DNA of 64,000 nucleotides from Bacteroidaceae bacterium (GTDB lineage: Bacteria > Bacteroidota > Bacteroidia > Bacteroidales > Bacteroidaceae): contig JAFROT010000036.1 in NCBI GenBank assembly GCA_017429525.1, positions 1 to 64,000 of the forward strand. The letters are read 5' to 3'. Below are positions 37,275 through 48,355 of the stretch, piece after piece. The translations under genes and the position numbers were made by a program. Below the pieces are notes generated by a model. That model searched no databases. It worked only from the letters and a program-made list of their open reading frames with translations, and was not told the origin of the DNA. Position 1 is the first letter of the stretch, and every line of letters begins with the position of its first letter.

Positions 37275-39065
37275 ATGAAAATGAATATATTGACAATAGC
37301 TACAGCGCTACTGTTCGTGGGCTGTGGGGGAGATGACTCCCCCACCCCCAGCGGCGGTGGCGGCGGCAATGAGCCCGCAAAGCCCCAGACCGAAGTGACC
37401 ACCGTGCGCGCCGACCTCTCGCTGGAACTCACCACCGACAAAGCCCTCTATCGTCCAGGCGAGACCGTGCGGATGAGCGTCGAGGGCGACATACCAGCAG
37501 GTGCCAAGGTGCGCTACCGCAACGGTTTCGACGTCGTCAGCGAACAAACACTGACTGGCAACAACTGGACGTGGACCGCCCCCTCGACTGACTACACCGG
37601 CTATCTGGCCGACATCTACGTCAGCACGGGCCAGCATGCCGAGACCGTCTATGCTACCATCGGCATCGACGTCTCCAGCGACTGGGGTCGCTATCCCCGC
37701 TACGGCTTCGTCGGCACCTACGACCGATCGAAGACCAACGATGTGATTGCCTCAGAAGTGGCCTTTCTCAACCGCTGCCACATCAACGGCATACAGTTCT
37801 ACGACTGGCAGATGAAGCACCACTGGCCCCTCGGCGGCACACGTGGCAACCTGCTCGAGAGCTACACCGATATCGCCAACCGCACCATTGTGACCGACGT
37901 CGTGCGCGACTACATCGACCAGCTCCATGGTCGAGGCATGAAGTGCATGTTCTACAACCTCTGCTACGGCGCCTACAAGGACGGCCCCGACGACGGCGTG
38001 AGCGACCAGTGGGGGCTTTACAGCCAGAACGATGGCCGTACACGCGACATCCTCAATATGCCCGCAGGTTGGAAGAGCGACATCTATCTGATGGACCCCG
38101 CCAACACCGCCTGGCAGCGCTACCTGGCTGAACGCAACGACGACGTATACGCCTCACTGGACTTCGACGGCTTCCACATCGACCAACTCGGCGACCGTGG
38201 ACAGCGCTACAACTTCAGCGGACAGAGCGTGAAACTCACTGAAGGGTTCACCTCATTCATCAACGCCATGAAGGCCGCCCACCCCGACAAGAGCCTCGTC
38301 ATGAATGCAGTGGCCAACTTCGGCTCGCAGAACATCGTCTCAACGGGCAACGTCGACTTCATGTACTCCGAGCTCTGGGACGGCGAGGCACAATTCAGCG
38401 ACCTGCTTTCCATCCTCAAGGCCAACCGCACCTACAGCGGCCAGCGACTGAACCAAGTCTATGCCGCCTACATGAACTACAACCGCAAGGGCTCGCAGTT
38501 CAACACACCGGGCGTGCTGATGACCGACGCCGTCATGTTCGCCATCGGAGCCTCCCACCTCGAGTTGGGCGACCACATGCTCTGCCACGAGTACTTCCCT
38601 AACACCGACCTCCAGATGAGCGACGTTCTGCGCCAGTCCATCGTGCGCTACTACGACTTTCTCGTGGCCTACGAGCAACTGCTACGTGGCACAGGCATCA
38701 CCGAGGCCTCAGCAGAGCTCTCGACCACCAAGACGGGACTCACCCTCAACGCCTGGCCCCCGAAGCTCAAAGGCGTGACCACCTACACCACCAACACCGA
38801 CAAACGACAGATCATCCACCTCTTCAACTTCCTACAAGCCAAGAGCCTCAGCTGGCGCGATATGGACAGCGAACAACCCGAACCGCGCCTGCAGACCAGC
38901 ATCCCACTCCGCCTGAAAGCCTCGGGCGTGAAGCGCCTGTGGGTAGCCACCCCCGATGCGCTCGCCGGCGCGCCACAGGAGTTGGCCTTCACACAAGAGG
39001 GGCAGTACATCACATTCACACTGCCTTCGCTCAAGTACTGGACTATGATCGTCGTCGAAAAGTAA
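37275..39065 (+). CDS. GH66 dextranase-like glycoside hydrolase, surface lipoprotein
   Basis: Glycoside hydrolase family 66, whose members are endo-dextranases and cycloisomaltooligosaccharide glucanotransferases. A lipobox (LLFVGCGGDD, Cys about residue 17) with acidic residues after it suggests export to the cell surface. An Ig-like domain (about residues 45-130) precedes the barrel (DWGRYPRYGFVGTYD). The nucleophile region DFDGFHIDQLGDRG places the catalytic Asp near residue 303. The acid/base Glu is in FMYSELWDGE near residue 366. Both residues are intact. A CITase-specific insertion is not evident, so dextranase is more likely. It would start degradation of dextran outside the cell for the SusCD importer. 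Confidence 0.88.
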   Translation: MKMNILTIATALLFVGCGGDDSPTPSGGGGGNEPAKPQTEVTTVRADLSLELTTDKALYRPGETVRMSVEGDIPAGAKVRYRNGFDVVSEQTLTGNNWTWTAPSTDYTGYLADIYVSTGQHAETVYATIGIDVSSDWGRYPRYGFVGTYDRSKTNDVIASEVAFLNRCHINGIQFYDWQMKHHWPLGGTRGNLLESYTDIANRTIVTDVVRDYIDQLHGRGMKCMFYNLCYGAYKDGPDDGVSDQWGLYSQNDGRTRDILNMPAGWKSDIYLMDPANTAWQRYLAERNDDVYASLDFDGFHIDQLGDRGQRYNFSGQSVKLTEGFTSFINAMKAAHPDKSLVMNAVANFGSQNIVSTGNVDFMYSELWDGEAQFSDLLSILKANRTYSGQRLNQVYAAYMNYNRKGSQFNTPGVLMTDAVMFAIGASHLELGDHMLCHEYFPNTDLQMSDVLRQSIVRYYDFLVAYEQLLRGTGITEASAELSTTKTGLTLNAWPPKLKGVTTYTTNTDKRQIIHLFNFLQAKSLSWRDMDSEQPEPRLQTSIPLRLKASGVKRLWVATPDALAGAPQELAFTQEGQYITFTLPSLKYWTMIVVEK

Positions 39066-39086
39066 GAATAACATGAACACCAATAG

Positions 39087-41231
<2,145 letters not shown>

Positions 41232-41250
41232 GGTTACACATTTTCAATAA

Positions 41251-41288
41251 GGAAGCGCCCTACGGAGTATGTTCCGCAGGGCGCTTCC
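41251..41288. terminator. Palindromic bidirectional terminator after the GH97 gene
   Basis: GGAAGCGCCCT pairs with AGGGCGCTTCC, and inside this CGGA pairs with TCCG after one mismatch. It sits between the convergent GH97 and FAD-oxidoreductase genes. The core GCCCT(A)CGGAGTATGTTCCGCAGG-type sequence repeats the one at 22881-22911. Confidence 0.8.
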
Positions 41289-41302
41289 TGAGTCTTTATA
41301 AT

Positions 41303-42961
41303 TCAAATTGCAGAGAATTCTCCTGCGCAGGCTTCGGCACAACGTTCGCCATCGATGGCTGCGCTGACAATTCCGCCTGCATAGCCTGCTCCTTCGCCAC
41401 AGGGATAGAGGCCGCGTAAACGGACGTGATGAAGAGTGTCGCCATCACGGAGAATGCGGACGGGCGACGAGGTGCGTGTCTCGACGCCGATGACAGTAGC
41501 CTCGTTGGTAAGGAAGCCATGGCTCTTTCGACCGAAGGCGCGGAAGCCTTCCTGCAGGCGCATCGTGATGAACGGCGGCATCCAGAAATGAAGGGGCGAA
41601 GAGATGAGGCCTGGTGCGTAGCTGCTTTCGGGCAGGTCGTAGCTGAGGCGAGCGTTGACGAAGTCAGCCATACGCTGGGCAGGAGCCGTCTGTCGACGTC
41701 CTCCCTGCTGCCAGCAGAGCCGCTCGAGACGTTCCTGGAAACGTAGCATCGCGAGGACCTCGCTCTCGGGAGCGGCTGTATCGTCGTCGGGGAAGGTGGC
41801 AGTGAGGGCACCCACGTCCTCGGGACGGATCTCAACGACCATACCTGAGTTAGACCACCGTCCATTGCGATGACTGGGGCTCATACCATTGACGACGACC
41901 TGCTCCGGGCCTGTAGCGGCAGGTACAACGAAGCCGCCCGGACACATGCAGAAAGAGTAGACGCCGCGACCCTGGCATTGCTGCACAAAACTATACTCGG
42001 CTGCAGGCAGGTAGCGACCTCGCCCCTGGCGGTTGTGGTACTGTATCTGGTCGATGAGCTGGGAGGGATGCTCCAGTCGGACGCCTACGGCTATGCCTTT
42101 GGCTTCAATGTCAATATTGTGGGCGGCGAGCATGCGATAGACATCGCGGGCAGAATGACCAGTTGCAAGGATGACAGGACCACGGAACTCCTTCACCCGA
42201 ACGCCAACGGGAACGCGAACAGCTTGCACAGAGTTTTCGTTATCATTTTCGATTACGTTTTCGTTCGCCACAATGCCAACGACACGATCGCCCTCGATGA
42301 TGAGATCGGTCATACGAGTCTGAAAATAGGCCTCGCCACCGCAACGTAGAATGGTGCTGCGCATATTCTCAATGACACGCGGCAGACGGTCGGTGCCGAT
42401 ATGGGGATGGGCGTCAGAGAGGATGGTGGTCTGCGCGCCATGCTGGCAGAAGACATTCAGAATCTTCTCGACCGAACCACGTTTTTTGGAACGTGTGTAG
42501 AGCTTGCCATCGGAGTAAGCCCCAGCCCCACCCTCGCCGAAAGAGTAGTTGCTCTCGGGGTCGACAAGATGTTCGCGAGCGATGCGTGCGATGTCTCGCT
42601 TGCGGGCGTGAACATCCTTACCGCGCTCGATGACGACAGGCCGCAGCCCGAGTTCGATGAGGCGCAAAGCAGCAAACAATCCTCCGGGGCCAGCGCCCAC
42701 GACGATAACCTGAGGTCGTCCTTCGACATTCGGATAATCGATGGTCGTGAAAGCCTCCTCGGACACGGGTTCGTCTATCCACACGCGGACGGTCAGATTG
42801 ACGAAAATCTGCCGCTGGCGGGCATCGATACTGCGCTTGAGCACACGTAGGCCCTGGATACGACGAGGTTCGAGCGCAGCCTCTTCAGCCACGCTCGAAC
42901 GTATACCTTGGTCGGATGCTGCCTGCTGAGGCAGCACTCGCAGTTGGATGTCGCGGATCAC
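41303..42961 (-). CDS. FAD-dependent oxidoreductase (COG2509-like)
   Basis: A 552-residue flavoprotein of the uncharacterised FAD-dependent dehydrogenase group. A small N-terminal domain (IRDIQLRVLPQQA ... KRSIDARQRQIFVNL) precedes a dinucleotide fold, VIVVGAGPGGLFAALRLIELG, near residue 85. Further flavin contacts are IERGKDVHARKRDI and GEGAGYAGGIVSAAIDGE near the C-terminus. Members of this family resemble electron-transfer flavoprotein dehydrogenases, but the substrate is unknown. The start codon is GTG at 42961 and overlaps the stop of the OmpA-family gene (GTGA), showing translational coupling. The reason for pairing with an OmpA lipoprotein is unclear. Confidence 0.85.
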   Translation of the reverse strand: MIRDIQLRVLPQQAASDQGIRSSVAEEAALEPRRIQGLRVLKRSIDARQRQIFVNLTVRVWIDEPVSEEAFTTIDYPNVEGRPQVIVVGAGPGGLFAALRLIELGLRPVVIERGKDVHARKRDIARIAREHLVDPESNYSFGEGGAGAYSDGKLYTRSKKRGSVEKILNVFCQHGAQTTILSDAHPHIGTDRLPRVIENMRSTILRCGGEAYFQTRMTDLIIEGDRVVGIVANENVIENDNENSVQAVRVPVGVRVKEFRGPVILATGHSARDVYRMLAAHNIDIEAKGIAVGVRLEHPSQLIDQIQYHNRQGRGRYLPAAEYSFVQQCQGRGVYSFCMCPGGFVVPAATGPEQVVVNGMSPSHRNGRWSNSGMVVEIRPEDVGALTATFPDDDTAAPESEVLAMLRFQERLERLCWQQGGRRQTAPAQRMADFVNARLSYDLPESSYAPGLISSPLHFWMPPFITMRLQEGFRAFGRKSHGFLTNEATVIGVETRTSSPVRILRDGDTLHHVRLRGLYPCGEGAGYAGGIVSAAIDGERCAEACAGEFSAI

Positions 42962-43806
42962 TCGTCTGCCGGTGCTTGGTCGATGAGCTCAAGGAACTCG
43001 TCGAGTTTCGGGGTGATGATGATCTGCGTGCGACGGTTACGCTGACGGCCTACAGCGGTATCGTTGCTGGCGATGGGATTGTACTCACCACGGCTGCCTG
43101 CGGTCAGACGCCTCGGGTCGACGCCATAGTTGTTCTGCAGCTCCTGCACGACACTGGAGGCACGCAGGGCGGCAAGGTCCCAGTTGTTACGAATGTTCTC
43201 ACGGCTGATGGGTACGTTGTCGGTATTGCCCTCGATGAGAACCTCGTAGTCCTTGTAGTCGTTGATGATCTTAGCTATCTTGGAGAGCGTCTCGGCGGCG
43301 CGCTCGTTGATCTGATAACTTCCGCTCTTGTAAAGCATGTTGTCGGCCAGCGAGATGTAGACGACTCCCTTGAGCACCTGCACGTCGACCTCCTTGAGTT
43401 CTTCCTTCGAGAGTGAACGCGTGAGGTTGTTGGTAAGAGTGATGTTGAGGCTGTCGCTCTTGTCCTTAGCCTCAACGAGTTGTTTGATAAACTTGTTGGA
43501 GGCGTTGATCTCGTCGACGAGTTTGGAGATGTTCACGTTGCCCTCGGCATTCTGCTGAAGGCTCTTGTCGAGCGAACCCTGCAGCGTGGTGTAGGCCACC
43601 TTCATCTGCTCGTTGGCTTTCTTGGCCTCGGCCAGGCGCTCTTCAAGGCTTTTGATGGTAGCCCCATTTTCCGCCAACTTCACTTTAGCCTCCTGGTATT
43701 CATTCTGGAGGGTCGTATAGTCTTGCTGCAGCGCTACGAACTTCTTCTTGCTGGCGCAGGAGCTGAGCAGGAGTCCTGCGGTGAGGATAATGAGAATCTT
43801 TTTCAT
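42958..43806 (-). CDS. OmpA-family peptidoglycan-binding lipoprotein
   Basis: Lipoprotein (LTAGLLLSSCASKKK, Cys about residue 17) of 282 residues. A long coiled coil spans residues 28-100 (QNEYQEAKVKLAENGATIK..., KANEQMKVAYTTLQGS). The C-terminal OmpA-like domain binds peptidoglycan (VLIEGNTDNVPISRENIRNNW without break, LTAGSRGEYNPIASND, GRQRNRRTQI). It probably tethers the outer membrane to the wall. The gene is divergent from the GH43 gene and overlaps the FAD oxidoreductase by 4 bases. Confidence 0.92.
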   Translation of the reverse strand: MKKILIILTAGLLLSSCASKKKFVALQQDYTTLQNEYQEAKVKLAENGATIKSLEERLAEAKKANEQMKVAYTTLQGSLDKSLQQNAEGNVNISKLVDEINASNKFIKQLVEAKDKSDSLNITLTNNLTRSLSKEELKEVDVQVLKGVVYISLADNMLYKSGSYQINERAAETLSKIAKIINDYKDYEVLIEGNTDNVPISRENIRNNWDLAALRASSVVQELQNNYGVDPRRLTAGSRGEYNPIASNDTAVGRQRNRRTQIIITPKLDEFLELIDQAPADE

Positions 43807-43957
43807 AGTTGATGATTTATTAGATTAAAAAAGCATTTCTGCCATTTTCTGCTGCAAAGGAAGGCTTTTCTGTCGAAGCAACCAAAATCTTATACCTTAT
43901 TTATATTAAATCACGTTAAAAGGGGCATAAGTGTTAAGGAAAGTCATCAAAAAAGCC

Positions 43958-43965
43958 TACCTTTG
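43958..43965 (+). promoter_or_regulatory. -7 promoter element upstream of the GH43 gene
   Basis: TACCTTTG, 30 bases before the chosen start codon at 43996. The -33 position holds only GTTAA, so the match is partial. A longer in-frame start at 43963 would lie within this element. Confidence 0.45.
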
Positions 43966-43995
43966 GCCTCAAATTACGAAAATAAGCAACTAACT

Positions 43996-46869
43996 ATGCA
44001 CAGACTTTTACTCCCAACGCTCCTTCTGGCTGTGGCGCTGACGGCGCTGAACGTGTCCGCCCAAGAGCCGATACGCCTGACATCGACAGAACTCAACAAC
44101 CTCTATAAGACAAAGAACCGCTCGTGGGTAAGCATCCATGACCCATCGGTCGTCCATGCCTCGGGATCGACGTTCTACATCATCGGCTCACACCGCGGAT
44201 GGGGCCGCACGACCGACAACATGGTCAACCTGCAGGGCCTCGACAACGGTAGCCTCTTCGGCACGGTGAATGCCAGCGGCAGTGTCGTTGTGACCAACTA
44301 TGCCAATGCATTCAAGAAGAACCAGGTGACGAAGGTGAAAGCCCTTGTCAACGGCGAGGTCAAGGAGGTGGACTTCGGGACATATGATGCCGAAGCGTGG
44401 GCTCGCGCCGACGATGCTGGCTACAACATCAGCGGGAATATGTGGGCGCCCGACCTTCTGTACAATCCCAACTCGAAGAAATGGATGATGTACATGAGTG
44501 TCAACGGCGACGCCTGGCACTCGGTAATCGTTTTGTTAACGGCCGACCGCATCACAGGACCTTACGTCTACCAGGGGCCCGTCCACTTCTCTGGATTCCG
44601 CAATACGACAACACCCGAGATTTCGTGGAAGAAGACCGACCTGGAACTTGTCATCGGTAAGCAGTCGACCCTTCCCGCTCGCTACAATCGCGGCAATGAT
44701 TGGGGCACCTACTGGACAAACGACATCGACCCATGCGTGTTCTTTGACGACGAAGGCGAGCTCTGGATGACCTACGGATCGTGGAGCGGAGGCATCTTCA
44801 TACTGAAGATGGACAAAGAAACCGGACTACGCGACTACACCTATACCTACGCTTTGAAGAACGACAATAACGGACGCGCCCTCACCGACCCCTACTTCGG
44901 CAAGCGCATTGCCGGAGGTTACTACTCGAGCGGCGAAGGTTCGTACGTCCAGAAGATTGGCGACTACTACTACCTCTTCATGAGCTACGGCGGCTTTGCA
45001 CCCGACGGCGGCTACGAGATGCGTACATTCCGCAGCCGAACACCCGACGGACAATATGTCGACGCCAACAACCTCGACGCCTGCTACCACGACCGCTACT
45101 GGCTGAACTACGGCACGAGAGCCCAGACGAACGGCGGCATGAAACTGATGGGCGCCTACAACGACTGGGGCTTTATGACCATCGGTGAGTGTGCGCAGGG
45201 GCATAACAGCGCTACGGCAGACGATCGAGGGCGCAACTTCGTCGTCTATCACACGAAATTCAACGACGGAACGGCAGGCCATCAAGTCCGCGTGCACCAG
45301 CTCTTCCTGAACCGCGACGGATGGCTCTGCGCTGCACCCTTCCAATTCGACGGCGAAACCGAGAACGACGACAGCATCGCCAAGTGCTGTCTCTACACCA
45401 AGGCAGAGATAGCTGGCACCTACGACGTGCTCATCCACAAGTACCGCATGGACCACGAGAACATGGAGGAGGTGAAGCCTATCCATCTGACGCTGACCGA
45501 GGCAGGCAAGGTGACGGGCGACCTCACGGGCTCGTGGTCGCTAACCGAAGGCACGGGCTACGTCAAGATCACGGCGGGCAGCGTGACCTACAACGGTGTC
45601 ATCATCCAGCAACAGGTCGATGGCACGACGCTCAAAGCCGTCTGCTTCACCGCTACGGCCAAGAGCGGCGTCAGCATATGGGGATGGAAGATGGAACCGC
45701 AGTCGGCCATCGCCTACACGTTTAAGAATTATACTATGCCCGTGAGAACGGGTGCCAGCATCAGTAAGAACACTCCGCTCAGCGGCACGGGCTACTATGG
45801 CGCCACCATCGAATGGGAATCGTCGGAGCCTGACGTAATCAGCAATACAGGCAAGTACAACCCGCGCGAAGAGAACACCCCCGTGACGCTCACCTGCCGC
45901 ATCAGCTGTGGCAACTACGTCTACGAACAGGACTTCGACGTGACGGCACAGCGCGCATCCGACGTCATCGGCGACCCACTCAGCGGTATCATGGCGTACT
46001 ACAACTTCGACGAACGTCCCACCTACAACGCCTACAATAGCGAACAATCCGTAACCTATACGCGTATCTCAACAGCTACGGCGCCCGCCCTGGAGGAAGA
46101 CTTGTCACGCTTCGGACAGGTGATTCACGTCTATGCCGGAGAGGCTCGCAAGAACAGCTATGCCCGCATGCCCAACCCGCTACAAGGTCAGACGGACCTC
46201 ACAGGCTTCACGGTGGCCACTTGGGTGAAACGTGCTGACATCGCAGACCTCACAGGAACGCTCTGGTCCTTCACCGAGAAGCAGGGCAACCTCACGACCA
46301 ACACCGACTACATTGGTCTGGCAGGCTGCGGCGAAGTCGACTTCAACGCGGCCGACGACAATTTCACGATGAATGCAGCCTCAACGAGTGCCAAGTCTAT
46401 CCTCTCGGCCGACACCTGGGAATTCGTCACGTTGACGGTCTCGGCTGAGGATGGTGCCACCCTGTACATCGGCAGTAGCAAGAAGACGCTCCTCAGCTTC
46501 ACGTCGACAGCAGGAACGGGAACGAACGCCGCCAAGTCCATGGCGCTGTTCGACTTCAAGAAGGTGATGGACTTCATCACAACGGCAGGCTACTTCCAAC
46601 TGGGTGTTGGCACGGGCAATGGTTCAGCCGACGCTTGTTTCGACGACCTACTCATCTACAACCGCGCCCTCACGGCCAACGATGTACGCGGCCTCAACAC
46701 GCTCATGAACCGCGTCACCGACTTCACTCCCGAAGGCACGGGAATCGAAGATATTAACGTTAGCGAAAACGTCAACAGAAATATCTACGACCTCAGCGGA
46801 CGACGCGTAGTGCAGCCTACTCGTAAGGGCCTCTACATCATCGGCGGCAAGAAGGTGATGGTCAAATAG
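43996..46869 (+). CDS. Secreted GH43-like enzyme with LamG module and T9SS-type tail
   Basis: A 957-residue secreted protein with signal peptide (MHRLLLPTLLLAVALTALNVSAQ). Residues 35-480 form a five-bladed GH43-like catalytic domain, with the base Asp in WVSIHDPSVV near residue 49. MWAPDLLYNPNSKKWMMYMS follows (typical of the family), then DPCVFFDDEGELWMTYGSW. An extracellular-arabinanase-like C-domain and an Ig-like stretch (TIEWESSEPDVISNTGKYN) come next. A LamG/concanavalin-like module lies near residues 665-890. The C-terminus ends GLYIIGGKKVMVK, a T9SS-type sorting tail. GH43 suggests arabinan or xylan side chains, which does not fit the dextran PUL next to it. The start was chosen to follow the -7 element. 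Confidence 0.86.
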   Translation: MHRLLLPTLLLAVALTALNVSAQEPIRLTSTELNNLYKTKNRSWVSIHDPSVVHASGSTFYIIGSHRGWGRTTDNMVNLQGLDNGSLFGTVNASGSVVVTNYANAFKKNQVTKVKALVNGEVKEVDFGTYDAEAWARADDAGYNISGNMWAPDLLYNPNSKKWMMYMSVNGDAWHSVIVLLTADRITGPYVYQGPVHFSGFRNTTTPEISWKKTDLELVIGKQSTLPARYNRGNDWGTYWTNDIDPCVFFDDEGELWMTYGSWSGGIFILKMDKETGLRDYTYTYALKNDNNGRALTDPYFGKRIAGGYYSSGEGSYVQKIGDYYYLFMSYGGFAPDGGYEMRTFRSRTPDGQYVDANNLDACYHDRYWLNYGTRAQTNGGMKLMGAYNDWGFMTIGECAQGHNSATADDRGRNFVVYHTKFNDGTAGHQVRVHQLFLNRDGWLCAAPFQFDGETENDDSIAKCCLYTKAEIAGTYDVLIHKYRMDHENMEEVKPIHLTLTEAGKVTGDLTGSWSLTEGTGYVKITAGSVTYNGVIIQQQVDGTTLKAVCFTATAKSGVSIWGWKMEPQSAIAYTFKNYTMPVRTGASISKNTPLSGTGYYGATIEWESSEPDVISNTGKYNPREENTPVTLTCRISCGNYVYEQDFDVTAQRASDVIGDPLSGIMAYYNFDERPTYNAYNSEQSVTYTRISTATAPALEEDLSRFGQVIHVYAGEARKNSYARMPNPLQGQTDLTGFTVATWVKRADIADLTGTLWSFTEKQGNLTTNTDYIGLAGCGEVDFNAADDNFTMNAASTSAKSILSADTWEFVTLTVSAEDGATLYIGSSKKTLLSFTSTAGTGTNAAKSMALFDFKKVMDFITTAGYFQLGVGTGNGSADACFDDLLIYNRALTANDVRGLNTLMNRVTDFTPEGTGIEDINVSENVNRNIYDLSGRRVVQPTRKGLYIIGGKKVMVK

Positions 46870-46896
46870 CAAGAGACAAGAATATAGGAACTGAGT

Positions 46897-46931
46897 AGCG
46901 GTCGCACAAGAGGGCGGCCGCTTCTTTCTTT
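46897..46931 (+). terminator. Terminator after the GH43 gene
   Basis: AGCGGTCGC pairs with GCGGCCGCT (one G-T pair) around an 8-base loop, followed by TCTTTCTTT. It separates the GH43 gene from the convergent radA. Confidence 0.75.
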
Positions 46932-46966
46932 ATCCTATAATGTCTAATCTTTTATCTTATTATGCC

Positions 46967-48355
46967 TTATCCGAATAGCGCACGGAAAGCATCCTCGACA
47001 CGCCGGCAGGGAGTGACCTCAATCGTATAGTCGTGAGGATTGATAGCCTTGAGGTTGGCCGCCGGAATGAGGATTCGACGGAAGCCCAACTTCTGCGCCT
47101 CGGCGATGCGCTGTTCGATGCGACTGACGGGGCGTATCTCGCCAGAGAGACCAACCTCACCGGTGAGGGCCGTGTCGCCCTCAACGGCCGTATCAACGTT
47201 GGACGAGAGGATAGCTGCAATCACACCGAGGTCGATGGCGGGGTCTGTCACACGCAGACCTCCAGCTATATTCAGGAAGACATCCTTTTGGGCGAGCTTG
47301 AAACCTACGCGCTTCTCGAGCACAGCCAGGAGCATATTCAGGCGGCGGTAGTCGAACCCATTAGCAGAGCGCTGAGCGGTGCCATAGGCCGCAGTGCTGA
47401 CCAATGCCTGCGTCTCAATGAGGAAAGGCCGAACGCCCTCGATGGCAGCCGCGATAGCTATGCCCGAGAGGCCGTCCTGATTGTCGGTAAGCAGCAGCTC
47501 GCTGGGATTGGCTACAGGACGGAGACCATTCTGACGCATCTCGTAGATACCCAGTTCGGAGGTCGACCCAAAGCGGTTCTTCTGTGAACGGAGGATGCGA
47601 TAAAGGTAGTGCTGGTCGCCCTCGAACTGCAAGACGGTGTCCACGATATGCTCCAGCACCTTGGGGCCTGCCAGCGTACCTTCCTTGTTGATATGTCCGA
47701 TGAGGATGATGCTGGGACCACCGCTCTTGGCGTGCTTCAATAGTGCCGCTGCGCACTCACGTATCTGCGACAGGCTACCGGGAGAGGACTCTATCGCCTC
47801 GGAGGCAATCGTCTGAATAGAATCAATCACGACAAGGTCAGGCTGCTCCTCTTCAATGTGATGAAAGATATTCTCGAGCGAGGTGTCGCAGACGACCAAC
47901 AAGTCAGACACGCCCTCTGAGCCTTCTGCGAGACGGTCGGCCCTCAGTTTCAGCTGACGCGCGCTCTCCTCGCCGCTGACATAGAGCACTTTCTTGTCCT
48001 TCAGCCGAAGGATGGTCTGCAAGACGAGCGTCGACTTACCGATGCCCGGCTCACCACCCAGAAGCACCAACGAACCCGGCACGAGCCCGCCGCCAAGGAC
48101 GCGATTGAGCTCGTCGTCATGCATGTCCATGCGCGGCTCTTTGTCAGCACGGATTTCGGAGAGTGGTATGGGGCGTGACGCCCTCCCCTGCCCTCCTGAC
48201 TGCAGAGATGCTTTTCCTGCGGGCGAGGGAGTCTTTGCTGCCACACGGAACTCCTTGAAAGTGTTCCATTGGCCACACGACGGGCACTTGCCCAGCCACT
48301 TCGAACTCTCTTGTCCGCAGTTATCGCAGACATACATCACAATATCCTTAGCCAT
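46967..48355 (-). CDS. radA: DNA repair protein RadA
   Basis: RecA-like ATPase that promotes branch migration during recombination. It has an N-terminal zinc finger (CDNCGQESSKWLGKCPSCGQ), Walker A GGEPGIGKSTL near residue 100, the RadA-specific KNRFG motif (QKNRFGSTSELGIYEM) and a Lon-like C-terminal domain. Its ATG at 48355 overlaps the TGA stop of the GH31 gene by one base (TGATG), so it is probably translated by reinitiation from the GH31 message. An alternative ATG two codons upstream (48361) is possible. A housekeeping gene coupled to a glycosidase gene is odd. Confidence 0.95.
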   Translation of the reverse strand: MAKDIVMYVCDNCGQESSKWLGKCPSCGQWNTFKEFRVAAKTPSPAGKASLQSGGQGRASRPIPLSEIRADKEPRMDMHDDELNRVLGGGLVPGSLVLLGGEPGIGKSTLVLQTILRLKDKKVLYVSGEESARQLKLRADRLAEGSEGVSDLLVVCDTSLENIFHHIEEEQPDLVVIDSIQTIASEAIESSPGSLSQIRECAAALLKHAKSGGPSIILIGHINKEGTLAGPKVLEHIVDTVLQFEGDQHYLYRILRSQKNRFGSTSELGIYEMRQNGLRPVANPSELLLTDNQDGLSGIAIAAAIEGVRPFLIETQALVSTAAYGTAQRSANGFDYRRLNMLLAVLEKRVGFKLAQKDVFLNIAGGLRVTDPAIDLGVIAAILSSNVDTAVEGDTALTGEVGLSGEIRPVSRIEQRIAEAQKLGFRRILIPAANLKAINPHDYTIEVTPCRRVEDAFRALFG

